From positions 1-64,000 of the forward strand of contig CACPPV010000005.1 in the NCBI GenBank assembly GCA_902635895.1: a stretch of 64,000 nt of DNA, given 5' to 3'. The notes beneath the pieces were generated by a model. The model ran no database searches and was not told the origin of the DNA. It saw only the letters and a list, made by a program, of their open reading frames with translations. The stretch is from an uncultured Bacteroidota bacterium (GTDB lineage: Bacteria; Bacteroidota; Bacteroidia; Flavobacteriales; Flavobacteriaceae). The translations under genes were made by a program, and so were the position numbers. Shown piece by piece: positions 32,163 through 41,233 of this stretch (position 1 is the first letter of the stretch; each line of letters begins with the position of its first letter).

Positions 32163-33959
32163 TTAATCGTTAAGCTTGAGCACAGCCATAAACGCTTCTT
32201 GGGGGATTTCAACCCTACCCACCTGTCTCATTTTCTTTTTACCTTTCTTTTGTTTCTCTAAAAGTTTACGCTTTCTAGTAATGTCACCCCCATAGCATTT
32301 TGCTGTAACATCTTTTCTTAAAGCTTTAATTGTTTCTCTAGATATAATTTTGGCTCCTATAGCCGCCTGTACAGGTATGTCAAACTGTTGTCTAGGTATT
32401 AGCTGGCGAAGTTTTTCGCACATTTTTTTACCAATTGTGTAAGCGTTGTCAAAATGGATTAAGGCAGATAATGCATCAACAGAGCTTCCGTTTAACAAAA
32501 GATCAACTTTTACTAATTTTGAAGGCCTCATTCCGATTGGGGAATAATCAAAAGAAGCATAACCTTTAGAAACGGTTTTAAGCCTGTCGTAAAAATCGAA
32601 AACAATTTCAGCCAGAGGCATATCAAAAACAAGCTCAACCCTTTGTGTTGTTAAATAAGTTTGGTTTTTTATTTCTCCTCTTTTTTCAATACACAGGCTC
32701 ATAACGTTTCCAACGAAATCAGATTTTGTTATAATTGTGGCTTTTATGTAGGGTTCTTCAACTCTATCAAGTATGGATGGCTCTGGCAAATCAGAAGGGT
32801 TGTTTACCAAAACAGGCACATTTGGCTCTTTTCTAGTAAAAGCGTTGTATGAAACATTAGGAACCGTGGTGATTACAGTCATGTTAAACTCTCTTTCTAA
32901 TCTTTCTTGAATAATTTCTAGATGAAGCATCCCTAAAAAACCACACCTAAACCCAAAGCCTAATGCTGACGAACTCTCAGGCGAATATACCAAAGAGGCG
33001 TCGTTTAGTTGAAGCTTATCCATTGACGATCTTAATTCTTCGTAATCTTCAGTGTCTACCGGGTATATTCCAGCGAAAACCATAGGCTTGACATCTTCAA
33101 AACCAGAAACCCCTTCAGTTTCAACCGAATTAACGTCGATAATTGTATCGCCAACCTTTACTTCTTGAGCGTTTTTAATTCCAGTGATCAAATAACCAAC
33201 ATCACCTGCAGAAATGTGCTTTTTTGGCGTTTGAGTTAAGTTAAGCGTCCCAACCTCGTCTGCAGAATAAGTTTTTTGTGTTGCCAAAAACTTTATCCCT
33301 TGTCCTTTAGAAATTTTACCCGAAAAAACCCTAAAATAAGTTTCAACACCCCTGAAAGGGTTATATACAGAGTCAAAAATTAAAGCCTTTAACGGCGCGT
33401 TATCATCTCTGCCCGGCCCAGGAACAACATTAATTATCGCGTCGATTATATCTTCAATTCCAAGACCTGTTTTTGCTGAAGCATGAATGATTTCTTGTTT
33501 TTTACACCCCAGCAAGTCAACAATATCGTCACTTACTTCGTCTGGGTTAGCAGAAGGAAGGTCAACTTTATTTAACACAGGAATAATTTCTAGATCGTTT
33601 TCAAGAGCGAGGTAAAGGTTTGAAATGGTTTGAGCTTGAATACTTTGCGCAGCATCTACAACTAAAAGAGCACCTTCACAAGCTGCGATTGACCTAGATA
33701 CTTCATAAGAAAAATCTACATGTCCAGGCGTATCAATAAGATTTAAAACATAATCAACGTTGTTTTTTGTATAATTCATTTGAATGGCGTGGGATTTTAT
33801 TGTAATTCCTCTTTCTCTTTCCAAGTCCATATTGTCTAAAAGCTGGTCTTGTTTTTCTCTACTGGATACGGCTCCAGTAAAATCAAGAAGCCTGTCGGCC
33901 AAAGTACTTTTACCGTGATCTATGTGGGCAATGATGCAAAAATTTCTTATTTCAGACAT
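32163..33959 (-). CDS. lepA: Elongation factor 4 (LepA)
   Basis: 598 residues from the ATG at 33959 ([19 protein letters not shown]). A codon at 33977 is in frame, but the -7 box at 33975-33982 overlaps it, so the shorter start is right. G motifs: [41 protein letters not shown]. The C-terminal LepA-specific domain ends in [18 protein letters not shown] ribosome-associated GTPase that helps initiation and 30S assembly and can back-translocate. Single gene, divergent from dusB with a promoter box for each. Confidence 0.98.
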   Translation of the reverse strand: MSEIRNFCIIAHIDHGKSTLADRLLDFTGAVSSREKQDQLLDNMDLERERGITIKSHAIQMNYTKNNVDYVLNLIDTPGHVDFSYEVSRSIAACEGALLVVDAAQSIQAQTISNLYLALENDLEIIPVLNKVDLPSANPDEVSDDIVDLLGCKKQEIIHASAKTGLGIEDIIDAIINVVPGPGRDDNAPLKALIFDSVYNPFRGVETYFRVFSGKISKGQGIKFLATQKTYSADEVGTLNLTQTPKKHISAGDVGYLITGIKNAQEVKVGDTIIDVNSVETEGVSGFEDVKPMVFAGIYPVDTEDYEELRSSMDKLQLNDASLVYSPESSSALGFGFRCGFLGMLHLEIIQERLEREFNMTVITTVPNVSYNAFTRKEPNVPVLVNNPSDLPEPSILDRVEEPYIKATIITKSDFVGNVMSLCIEKRGEIKNQTYLTTQRVELVFDMPLAEIVFDFYDRLKTVSKGYASFDYSPIGMRPSKLVKVDLLLNGSSVDALSALIHFDNAYTIGKKMCEKLRQLIPRQQFDIPVQAAIGAKIISRETIKALRKDVTAKCYGGDITRKRKLLEKQKKGKKKMRQVGRVEIPQEAFMAVLKLND

Positions 33960-33974
33960 AAAATAAATACGACG

Positions 33975-33982
33975 CAAATATA
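33975..33982 (-). promoter_or_regulatory. -7 promoter box of lepA (decides the start codon)
   Basis: Minus-strand TATATTTG, 15 nt before the ATG at 33959. It covers the alternative upstream start codon, which therefore cannot be translated from this promoter. Confidence 0.6.
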
Positions 33983-34020
33983 ATGCAATAAAGCGTTTAA
34001 CTCTATTAAGATTAAAATTT

Positions 34021-34028
34021 TACTTTTG
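34021..34028 (+). promoter_or_regulatory. -7 promoter box of dusB
   Basis: TACTTTTG, 17 nt before the TTG start codon at 34046. Confidence 0.55.
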
Positions 34029-34045
34029 CATAAAAATTTGAAAGT

Positions 34046-35041
34046 TTGGTAAAAATAGGCGACATATTAACTACAGAATTTCCTTTGTTGCTGGCCCCAA
34101 TGGAAGATGTTAGCGATCCTCCGTTTAGAGCATTGTGCAAAGAAATGGGGGCGGATGTCGTATACACAGAGTTTATTTCAAGCGAAGGCCTAATTAGAAA
34201 CGCTCAAAAAAGCGTTATCAAACTTGATATTTTTGAAAAAGAAAGACCTGTTGGAATTCAAATATTTGGAGCAAACCTTGACTCTATGTTACAATCAATT
34301 GATATAGTTGAGGCTGTAAATCCAGATATTATTGACATTAATTTTGGGTGTCCAGTAAAAAAAGTTGTTTCCAAAGGAGCTGGTGCAGGTATTTTAAAAG
34401 ACATTGATTTAATGGTAAAATTAACTAAAGAAATGTGTAAAAGAACACACCTTCCTGTTACCATTAAAACAAGGCTTGGTTGGGATGAAAACTCAATCAA
34501 AATTGTAGAAGTCGCCGAAAGACTTCAAGATGTTGGAGCAAAAGCTATTTCAATTCACGGAAGAACACGGGCTCAAATGTATAAAGGTGAGGCCAATTGG
34601 AAACCAATAGCTGAAGTAAAAAACAATCCAAGAATGTTTATTCCGGTTTTTGGAAACGGAGACGTAAATAGCCCAGAAAAAGCTGAATTAATGAGAGACC
34701 AATACGGTTTAGACGGCGCAATGATTGGAAGAGCATGCATAGGAAACCCCTGGTTTTTTAACCAAGTTAAAGAATATTTTAAAACAGGAAAACACGCAAA
34801 AAAACCGTCAATTTTAGAAAGAATAAAAGTTGCCAGAAGACATTTAGAAATGTCTATAAAATGGAAAGGAGAAAGGTTAGGGATATTAGAAACAAGAAGG
34901 CACTATTCTAACTACTTTAAAGGGATTCAAGATTTTAAACAACACAGAACAAAACTAGTTACCCTAGAAACCGTTTCTGAACTCATGGATGTCTTCACCA
35001 TGTTAGAACAAGAGAATGAAACATTTGTTCTTACAGCTTAA
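34046..35041 (+). CDS. dusB: tRNA-dihydrouridine synthase (DusB type)
   Basis: 331 residues with a TTG start (VKIGDILTTEFPLLLAPM). An FMN-dependent TIM-barrel enzyme that reduces uridine in the tRNA D loop. Motifs: LAPMEDVSDPPFRALC, INFGCPVKKVVSKGAGAG, KTRLGWDENS, SIHGRTRAQMYKG, FGNGDV, GAMIGRACIGNPW. The C-terminal helical domain recognises tRNA. No in-frame ATG exists between the promoter box and the conserved core, so TTG is the likely initiator. The 3' end overlaps the convergent LolC/E gene by 11 bp. Confidence 0.95.
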   Translation: MVKIGDILTTEFPLLLAPMEDVSDPPFRALCKEMGADVVYTEFISSEGLIRNAQKSVIKLDIFEKERPVGIQIFGANLDSMLQSIDIVEAVNPDIIDINFGCPVKKVVSKGAGAGILKDIDLMVKLTKEMCKRTHLPVTIKTRLGWDENSIKIVEVAERLQDVGAKAISIHGRTRAQMYKGEANWKPIAEVKNNPRMFIPVFGNGDVNSPEKAELMRDQYGLDGAMIGRACIGNPWFFNQVKEYFKTGKHAKKPSILERIKVARRHLEMSIKWKGERLGILETRRHYSNYFKGIQDFKQHRTKLVTLETVSELMDVFTMLEQENETFVLTA

Positions 35042-36206
35042 TCGACAGGCTGTTTCGTGATGCAAAAAAAGCACCAGTCGTACAGATCAAAAACACAAAC
35101 AAAAAAACTGTAAAAAAATTGTTTAAATCTAGACTAACAGGGTATGGAATGCTTGTGTTATAAAGAGTAATAATAGAAAATGTTTTTTGTGCCCAAACAA
35201 TCAAAAACCCAAACACCAAACCGATAAAACCACCAATTAATGAAATTAAAAGGCCGTGTTTAAAAAAAATATTTTGTAATTGTCTTTTTGTCACACCAAG
35301 CTTTAGAAGGGTTTTAACGCTATTTTTCTTTTCCACAATTAAAAGGATTATTGCTCCAACAGAATTAAAAGCTGCTATAATTAAAATTAAAACCATAATC
35401 AGATTTAAAATCAAAGACTCTGTTTTAATCATTTTATAGTAAGTTTCATTTATTTGTTCTCGAGATTGCACTAAAAACCCTTCACCAAAAAACGCTTTAA
35501 TTTTTTTTATGTCACCACCAACATTGTTTGATTTAACAAGCACAGAAGATATTTCGTCTGAGGGTTTGTTTAATAGCTTTTGAACAAAAGGTAGGTTTGC
35601 AAACACAATCTTTTGATCGTTTTCATCCTGGCTGTTAAAAACTCCAGAGGTCAGAAACACGTCGCTTTTGAAAGGGTTTTTGTTAAAAGAATAATCTGTT
35701 TCTTTGGGAACAGAAACTGAAAGTCTGTTTCCGAAATTAAAAAGCCCTAGGTCCAGCTTGTCAGCAGCGAGATAACTTACCACAACTTCGTTCGATAAAG
35801 GAGAAATCCACCTTCCGACACTAATAAGACTATCAATTTCAACGATGTCTCTATACCCTTCCTGAACACCAAGAATTTTTCCAAAAAAAGTTTTTTCTTT
35901 ACTAGACAACAAAACTTTTTCTTCATAAACTAAAGTAAAAAAGAAATTGTTTTTTTCAAGAAAGTCCAGCTGTTTCTCAGAAATCTTAAAAGCTCCAGAC
36001 GAATTAGAGATTAGAATGTCTGGACTAAACGACCTATTGTATTGAAGACCAAAATCTTTCAGTCCTGAAAAAACCGAAAGAACAACAAAAAAAGAACACG
36101 AAGCTACAATCAACACAAAAACAGCTATTGAGCTTATAATATTAACGATATGTAGCTTGCTTTTAGAAAAAAAATATTTCAGCGAAATAAATGAGCTAAC
36201 ATTCAT
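35031..36206 (-). CDS. LolC/E-type ABC transporter permease (FtsX/MacB fold)
   Basis: 391 residues from the ATG at 36206 (MNVSSFISLKYFFSKSKL), which matches the family N-terminus; an ATG 24 bp upstream would overlap rbfA. Topology: one transmembrane helix at about 20-45, a periplasmic domain of about 220 residues, then three helices near the C-terminus with the FtsX-type VTKRQLQNIFFKHGLLISLIG loop. Members pull lipoproteins from the inner membrane in the Lol system or export peptides; the ATPase partner is not in the window. One bp separates it from the rbfA stop, so they are one operon. Confidence 0.87.
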   Translation of the reverse strand: MNVSSFISLKYFFSKSKLHIVNIISSIAVFVLIVASCSFFVVLSVFSGLKDFGLQYNRSFSPDILISNSSGAFKISEKQLDFLEKNNFFFTLVYEEKVLLSSKEKTFFGKILGVQEGYRDIVEIDSLISVGRWISPLSNEVVVSYLAADKLDLGLFNFGNRLSVSVPKETDYSFNKNPFKSDVFLTSGVFNSQDENDQKIVFANLPFVQKLLNKPSDEISSVLVKSNNVGGDIKKIKAFFGEGFLVQSREQINETYYKMIKTESLILNLIMVLILIIAAFNSVGAIILLIVEKKNSVKTLLKLGVTKRQLQNIFFKHGLLISLIGGFIGLVFGFLIVWAQKTFSIITLYNTSIPYPVSLDLNNFFTVFLFVFLICTTGAFFASRNSLSIKL

Positions 36207-36207
36207 T

Positions 36208-36600
36208 TTATAATTTTTTTCTTTTGCCAAGAAGAGATCTGTCTTTTATAGGATCTTCTGTTTTTTTTAGTGCCAGATCTACGCTGTCAATATGTTCTAA
36301 AGAATCATCATTATAAAAAAAGAGCTCAGGGATTCTTCTAACTTGATTTTTAACTAGTAAAGCAAGAGCGTTTCTAATTTCGTTTTTTTTGTCTAAAACA
36401 AGATCAAAAACATTTTGAAGGTTTTTAAAAGGAAAAACACTTAGATATATCTTGGCTGAAGACAGGTCCGGAGACACCCTAACTTTTGTAACCGAAACAA
36501 TAGTTGAATGAAAAGAGTTGTTTTTTAGTAGATTTTGAAAAATTACGGTCAAGTCTTTTTGAATTGTAACTCCGATTTTTTTTTGACGAGTTGTCTCCAT
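36208..36600 (-). CDS. rbfA: Ribosome-binding factor A
   Basis: 130 residues with a KH-like fold. Binds the 30S subunit and assists 16S rRNA 5' end processing, important in the cold. The N-terminal METTRQKKIGVTIQKDL and central VTKVRVSPDLSSAKIYLSVFP blocks are typical, and RRIPELFFYNDDSLEH near 93 is the conserved C-terminal part. Upstream of the LolC/E gene and 24 bp downstream of pyk on the same strand. Confidence 0.94.
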   Translation of the reverse strand: METTRQKKIGVTIQKDLTVIFQNLLKNNSFHSTIVSVTKVRVSPDLSSAKIYLSVFPFKNLQNVFDLVLDKKNEIRNALALLVKNQVRRIPELFFYNDDSLEHIDSVDLALKKTEDPIKDRSLLGKRKKL

Positions 36601-36624
36601 ATTACTAAAATACAGAAACTTTAA

Positions 36625-38049
36625 TTATAGTCTTGACAACCTAAGAGTATTCACTTGTCCCCTGTCTTTTACAGGCATTGCCGCCAGGTTTACAACAAGA
36701 TCATTGTTTTTTACAAACCCTTTGTCTCTAGCAAGCTGATTCACCTCTTCAACAGTTTTGTCTGTACTAACAAAGTTGTCGTAATAAATACATCTTACCC
36801 CCCACAATAAGGACAATTGAGTTAAAACCCTTTTGTTTGATGTGAAAACCAGGATTACAGCATTTGGCCTCCAGGACGAAATCTGCCAAGCCGTATAGCC
36901 GCTATTGGTAAGTGTACAAATTGCAGCAGCATCAAGTTCGTTAGCTATATTACAAGCATGAAAACAAATAGCTTTTGTTACAACCCTTTTAGATTTAATT
37001 TCAGGAAGGGTGTTAGGAACTTTTATTAACGGCGAGTTTTCAACACCGCCTATAATTTTACCCATTGTTTTGACTACTTCAACAGGATATTTTCCAACCG
37101 AGGTTTCGCCAGAAAGCATAACAGCATCTGCGCCGTCCATTACAGAATTAGCAACATCATTTACCTCTGCTCTTGATGGGGTTAAACTGTCAATCATTGA
37201 CTCCATCATTTGAGTAGCAATAATTATCGGCTTCCTTGCCTGTTTAGCTTTTTTAACCAATAATTTTTGTTTTAAAGGGACTTCTTCAGCAGGGATTTCT
37301 AGCCCTAAATCACCCCTGGCCACCATTAAACCGTCGGCAGCTTTTAAAATGCCGCTCATATTTTCAATAGCTTCAGGCTTTTCAATTTTAGCAATAATTG
37401 GAATTTTAAAATCAGAGTTTTTACTAATTAATTTTTCTAATTGTTTGACGTCTTTTTTTGTTCTAACAAAAGATAGAGCAATCCAGTCAAAACAGTTTTC
37501 AATTGCAAACAAAGCGTCTTTTTTGTCTTTGTCTGTTAACGCAGGTAAAGAAATATTTGTATTAGGAAGGTTTACTCCTTTTTTGGATTTCAGTGCGCCT
37601 CCTTGAACAACTTTTGCCTCAACTAAATCAACATTGTTTGTTTTTATAACTTTTAGAATAAGCTTTCCGTCGTCTATTAAAATGATCTCGTTCTCAGAAA
37701 CATCTTTTGGGAAATCGGGATAATTAATAGAAACAAGAGCGCTGTTTCCCTTTTCAATAATTTTGGTTGTGATGGAAATTGTATCACTTTTTTTAACAAC
37801 AACCCCTTCTTCAACAATACCAAGCCGTATTTTTGGCCCCTGAAGATCACCAAGAATTGAAATATGACGATTTAACAAAGAGCTAACTTCTCTTATGTCT
37901 TTAACCGTTTGTTTTATTTCAGAATGTATGGCGTGTGAAAAATTAACCCTAAAAACATTTACTCCAGCTTGAATTAAAGATTTGATTTTTGTTTTGCTTG
38001 TCGAGCTAGGCCCAAGCGTTGCAATTATTTTGGTTTTGTTAAACTTCAT
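36625..38049 (-). CDS. pyk: Pyruvate kinase
   Basis: 474 residues. Last step of glycolysis: phosphoenolpyruvate + ADP to pyruvate + ATP. Signatures: KIIATLGPSS near 7, GDLQGPKIRLG near 67, IIAKIEKPEAIENM near 210 (the catalytic lysine), ARGDLGLEIP near 234, IIATQMMESMIDS near 264. The C-terminal allosteric domain is present (from about 345). Its start overlaps the stop of the IPExxxVDY gene by one base, a conserved flavobacterial order. Confidence 0.98.
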   Translation of the reverse strand: MKFNKTKIIATLGPSSTSKTKIKSLIQAGVNVFRVNFSHAIHSEIKQTVKDIREVSSLLNRHISILGDLQGPKIRLGIVEEGVVVKKSDTISITTKIIEKGNSALVSINYPDFPKDVSENEIILIDDGKLILKVIKTNNVDLVEAKVVQGGALKSKKGVNLPNTNISLPALTDKDKKDALFAIENCFDWIALSFVRTKKDVKQLEKLISKNSDFKIPIIAKIEKPEAIENMSGILKAADGLMVARGDLGLEIPAEEVPLKQKLLVKKAKQARKPIIIATQMMESMIDSLTPSRAEVNDVANSVMDGADAVMLSGETSVGKYPVEVVKTMGKIIGGVENSPLIKVPNTLPEIKSKRVVTKAICFHACNIANELDAAAICTLTNSGYTAWQISSWRPNAVILVFTSNKRVLTQLSLLWGVRCIYYDNFVSTDKTVEEVNQLARDKGFVKNNDLVVNLAAMPVKDRGQVNTLRLSRL

Positions 38050-38513
38050 TAATATTCAAAGATTAAGTTTTCTTTTGATTTAAGTTTTTTCTCAGAGATT
38101 TTAAAAACAGAAACAACCTCTTTAATTGTTCTGATTTTTTCTAGGAGCTCTACAAAGATACTTTGATCGCCTTCAATTTTCAAAATAAAATCGACAGATC
38201 GAAGCTCTGGCAAAAGAAGACGCTCTTTTGATTCTTGAAAAAAGAACCCTTCACCTTCTTTTGTTTCTGTTTTTGAGGAGACAGAATTTTTGTAGACAAA
38301 CATTTCAAAATCATTTTTTTTATCTACATGATAGTAAGCCATAAAAGCCGTTGTAGAGTTTTTAAACGAAATATCTTTTTGTGATCTTTTAAGTTTTATT
38401 CTAAGCTTCTCATTTAAAAGCAAGATTAAATAGTAAAATTCCACGCTTGAGCACACTCCATAGAAAGTACTTTTCGATTCGGTTTCAAAATGATTTAAAA
38501 CATGTTTAGGCAT
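38049..38513 (-). CDS. IPExxxVDY family protein
   Basis: 154 residues, soluble, unknown function. The family is named after a motif that here reads LPELRSVDF (residues about 107-115), a slightly degenerate version. Bacteroidota-specific and nearly always found between rnc and pyk in the acpP-fabF-rnc-IPExxxVDY-pyk cluster. In this genome rnc is missing from that place: only 37 bp separate it from fabF, containing the inverted repeat TAAGAAC-TT-GTTCTTA (38524-38539). Confidence 0.82.
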   Translation of the reverse strand: MPKHVLNHFETESKSTFYGVCSSVEFYYLILLLNEKLRIKLKRSQKDISFKNSTTAFMAYYHVDKKNDFEMFVYKNSVSSKTETKEGEGFFFQESKERLLLPELRSVDFILKIEGDQSIFVELLEKIRTIKEVVSVFKISEKKLKSKENLIFEY

Positions 38514-38523
38514 TGACTAAAGT

Positions 38524-38539
38524 TAAGAACTTGTTCTTA
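38524..38539. repeat. Short inverted repeat between fabF and the IPExxxVDY gene
   Basis: TAAGAACTTGTTCTTA: two perfect 7-base arms around TT, exactly where rnc would be expected. It might be an attenuating hairpin, an operator or a deletion scar. No T-tract follows, so it is not a clear terminator. Confidence 0.5.
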
Positions 38540-38550
38540 CATAAAAAGGA

Positions 38551-39798
38551 TTAGTACTTTTTGAAAAGAACACAGGCGTTGTGACCGCCAAAACCAAAAG
38601 TATTGCTCATTGCATATGTAACCTCTCTTTTTTGGGCACTATTGAACGTGAAGTTTATTTTTTGATCTATTGCCTCGTCAGGTGTGTTGTGATTTATGGT
38701 GGGAGGAATGACGCCTTTGTTTATAGACAAGATAGAAGAAATAGCTTCAACAGCTCCTGCAGCTCCAAGTAAGTGGCCTGTCATTGACTTTGTTGAGTTG
38801 ATGTTCATTGAATAAAGGTGATCTCCGAAAACATCATATAAAGCCTTCGACTCTGCCACATCTCCTAAAGGGGTTGATGTTCCATGCATATTAACAGTGT
38901 CTATTTTTGAAAGATCAACACCGGCGTCTTTAAGGCAATTTTCCATCACTTTAATAGCTCCAATACCCTCAGGATGTGGAGCTGTCATATGGTGTGCATC
39001 TGCTGAAAGCCCCCCGCCAATAAGTTCAGCATAAATTTTAGCACCTCTTTTTTTAGCATGTTCATATTCCTCAAGAATTAAACATCCTCCGCCTTCTCCA
39101 AGAACAAACCCATCCCTCTCTTTGTCAAAAGGTCTTGAGGCGGTCTCAGGACTGTCGTTTCTTGTTGATAAAGCGTGTAGGGCGTTAAAACCTCCGATTC
39201 CAGATATCGAAACCCCTGCTTCAGAGCCCCCAGATACAATTACATCAGCATGACCTAGACGAATATAGTTTAAGCCGTCAATTAGAGCATTAGCAGAGGA
39301 CGCACAAGCAGAAACAGTTGCAAAATTTGGCCCTCTAAATCCGTTTCTTATTGAAATAATTCCTGGAGCAATGTCAGGGATCATTTTAGGAATCATAAAA
39401 GGATTAAATCTCGGAGTGCCGTTTCCGGCAGCAAAACCTAAAACTTCGTTTTGAAACGTTTCTAAACCTCCAATTCCAGCTCCCCAGATTACACCAATTC
39501 TGTCCTTATCAACATTGTCTTCAATAATTCGAGAATCAGCAATTGCTTCTTCAGAAGAAACTATGGCATATTGAGCAAACCTGTCCATTTTCCTGGCTAG
39601 TTTACGGTCCATAAAATCTTCAACATTAAACCCTTTTAGCTCACATGCAAACTGGGTTTTAAAATTAGAAGCATCAAAATAAGTGATATGATTTGCTCCG
39701 CTTTTACCCGAAACCAACCCATCCCAATACTCTGAGACCGTATTACCAATGGGTGTTAATGCCCCTAAACCGGTAACAACAACACGCTTGAGTTCCAT
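38551..39798 (-). CDS. fabF: 3-oxoacyl-[acyl-carrier-protein] synthase II
   Basis: 415 residues, KAS II. Condenses malonyl-ACP with acyl-ACP in fatty acid chain elongation. The nucleophile is in TVSACASSANALIDGL near 162; the two histidines are in NMHGTSTPLGD near 302 and KSMTGHLLGAAGAVEA near 337. Directly downstream of acpP (4-bp gap), the usual order. Length is standard. Confidence 0.98.
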   Translation of the reverse strand: MELKRVVVTGLGALTPIGNTVSEYWDGLVSGKSGANHITYFDASNFKTQFACELKGFNVEDFMDRKLARKMDRFAQYAIVSSEEAIADSRIIEDNVDKDRIGVIWGAGIGGLETFQNEVLGFAAGNGTPRFNPFMIPKMIPDIAPGIISIRNGFRGPNFATVSACASSANALIDGLNYIRLGHADVIVSGGSEAGVSISGIGGFNALHALSTRNDSPETASRPFDKERDGFVLGEGGGCLILEEYEHAKKRGAKIYAELIGGGLSADAHHMTAPHPEGIGAIKVMENCLKDAGVDLSKIDTVNMHGTSTPLGDVAESKALYDVFGDHLYSMNINSTKSMTGHLLGAAGAVEAISSILSINKGVIPPTINHNTPDEAIDQKINFTFNSAQKREVTYAMSNTFGFGGHNACVLFKKY

Positions 39799-39802
39799 AA
39801 AA

Positions 39803-40036
39803 TTACTTTGAACTTTCTATATACTGTATAGCTTGACCAACAGTAGCAATTTTTTCAGCTTGGTCATCTGGGATTTGAATATCAAATTCTCTTTCAAATT
39901 CCATGATTAATTCAACTGTATCAAGGGAATCAGCACCTAAATCGTTTGTAAAACTTGCAGAAGGCACAACCTCGTTTTCATCGACCCCTAATTTATCGAC
40001 TATAATTGCGTTAACTCTAGATGAAATATCAGACAT
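39803..40036 (-). CDS. acpP: Acyl carrier protein
   Basis: 77 residues, acidic. The phosphopantetheine attachment serine is in [12 protein letters not shown] (near residue 36). First gene of acpP-fabF; divergent from purN, as in most flavobacteria. The promoter box TATTTTTG lies 22 nt upstream. Confidence 0.97.
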   Translation of the reverse strand: MSDISSRVNAIIVDKLGVDENEVVPSASFTNDLGADSLDTVELIMEFEREFDIQIPDDQAEKIATVGQAIQYIESSK

Positions 40037-40058
40037 AATTATTTTTTAAAAGTTGCGA

Positions 40059-40066
40059 CAAAAATA
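40059..40066 (-). promoter_or_regulatory. -7 promoter box of acpP-fabF
   Basis: Minus-strand TATTTTTG, 22 nt before the acpP ATG; fits TAnnTTTG. Confidence 0.55.
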
Positions 40067-40150
40067 AAAAACTTTACATTATATATGCTTTTTTTTTAAA
40101 AAATTAAAAAAAACTATGCCATTAAACATTGGTTATCGAGGAAGAAAACC

Positions 40151-40169
40151 TTTATTTTGTCAAAATAAA
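40151..40169. repeat. 19-bp inverted repeat upstream of purN
   Basis: TTTATTTTGTCAAAATAAA: two perfect 9-base arms around a central T, 19 bp before the purN GTG codon chosen here. It could be an operator for a dimeric regulator or a weak promoter element (TATTTTG is one base short of TAnnTTTG). High AT content makes chance more likely than for the parS sites. Confidence 0.45.
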
Positions 40170-40188
40170 ATCTAAAAACACATGCTTA

Positions 40189-40758
40189 GTGGCTAAAAAA
40201 CTGGTAATTTTTGCTTCAGGCTCCGGATCTAATGCAGTAAAAATTTACGAGCATTTTAAAAACAGACAAGACATAAAAATAGACTCTTTATTTTGTAACA
40301 AACCCTTTGCTGGTGTTGTTGATGAATTTAAAAAAAGAAAAATAAGAGTTAATTTAATTAAAAAAACAGATTTCGAATCAAACAAGGTTTTAAACTTGCT
40401 TATAAAAAGTCAGCCCTCCTTGATTGTTTTGGCAGGGTTTTTAATGAAGATGCCATTTAATATAATAGAAAAGTTTGAAAAGAAAATAATTAATATACAC
40501 CCTGCACTTCTTCCAAAATACGGAGGAAAAGGAATGTATGGAATGCACATTCACAAAAAGGTTATACAAAACAAAGAGAATGAATCTGGACTAACAATTC
40601 ATTATGTAAACGAAGAATACGACAAAGGACAAATTGTTTTCCAAAAAAAAGTAACGGTCAATTTAGAGGATTCTCCAGAGTTGTTAGCAAAAAAAATTTT
40701 AAGCCAGGAGCACCTGTATTATCCTAAAATAATTGAAGAAATATTAAAAAATGAATAG
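40189..40758 (+). CDS. purN: Phosphoribosylglycinamide formyltransferase
   Basis: 189 residues from the GTG at 40189 (VAKKLVIFASGSGSNAVKI), which gives the family's normal N-terminus. The frame is open back to a TTG at 40129, but those 20 residues are not family-like and would run through the 19-bp palindrome. Third step of purine synthesis, formyl transfer from 10-formyl-THF to GAR. The active-site block is IINIHPALLPKYGGKGMYG near 100 (His-Pro), with the later catalytic Asp in NEEYDKGQIVFQ near 145. Overlaps rnhA by 8 bp; first gene of a four-gene plus-strand run. Confidence 0.93.
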   Translation: MAKKLVIFASGSGSNAVKIYEHFKNRQDIKIDSLFCNKPFAGVVDEFKKRKIRVNLIKKTDFESNKVLNLLIKSQPSLIVLAGFLMKMPFNIIEKFEKKIINIHPALLPKYGGKGMYGMHIHKKVIQNKENESGLTIHYVNEEYDKGQIVFQKKVTVNLEDSPELLAKKILSQEHLYYPKIIEEILKNE

Positions 40759-41233
40759 CCCAGACGTTGTAATTTATACTGACGGTTCATCTAGAGGAAA
40801 CCCTGGCCCGGGTGGATACGGAATTATTTTGGAGGACTGTAATTCTGGCTTTATTAAGGAGTACGCGAAAGGATTTAAGCTTACTACTAATAATAGAATG
40901 GAGCTTTTGGCAGTTATAGATGCTTTAAAAAAACTAAAAAAAGAACCCCTTAAAATAAGAGTATTTACCGATTCAAAATATGTAATTAATCCGATTGAAA
41001 AAAAATGGCTTGACAATTGGAAAAAAACAGGGTTTAAAAACAAAAAAAATGTAGATTTGTGGCTTGAATTTTTGCCTCTACAAGAAAAGCACAACATTCA
41101 ATTTGAGTGGATTAAAGGACACAGTGACCATCCTCAAAATGAAAGATGTGATAAACTTGCGGTTGGCGCTTCAAAAAAAGAAAATCTTTTTGAAGACAAA
41201 GGGTATAACACAAACTTAAACACATTATTTTGA
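40751..41233 (+). CDS. rnhA: Ribonuclease HI
   Basis: 160 residues; degrades the RNA of RNA-DNA hybrids. The catalytic DEDD set is visible: Asp in VIYTDGSSRGNPGPGGYG, Glu in NNRMELLAVI, Asp in RVFTDSKYVI, Asp in NERCDKLAVG. The start overlaps the end of purN and the stop overlaps the TTG start of the sugar kinase gene. Normal length for the bacterial type; no N-terminal hybrid-binding domain. Confidence 0.96.
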   Translation: MNSPDVVIYTDGSSRGNPGPGGYGIILEDCNSGFIKEYAKGFKLTTNNRMELLAVIDALKKLKKEPLKIRVFTDSKYVINPIEKKWLDNWKKTGFKNKKNVDLWLEFLPLQEKHNIQFEWIKGHSDHPQNERCDKLAVGASKKENLFEDKGYNTNLNTLF

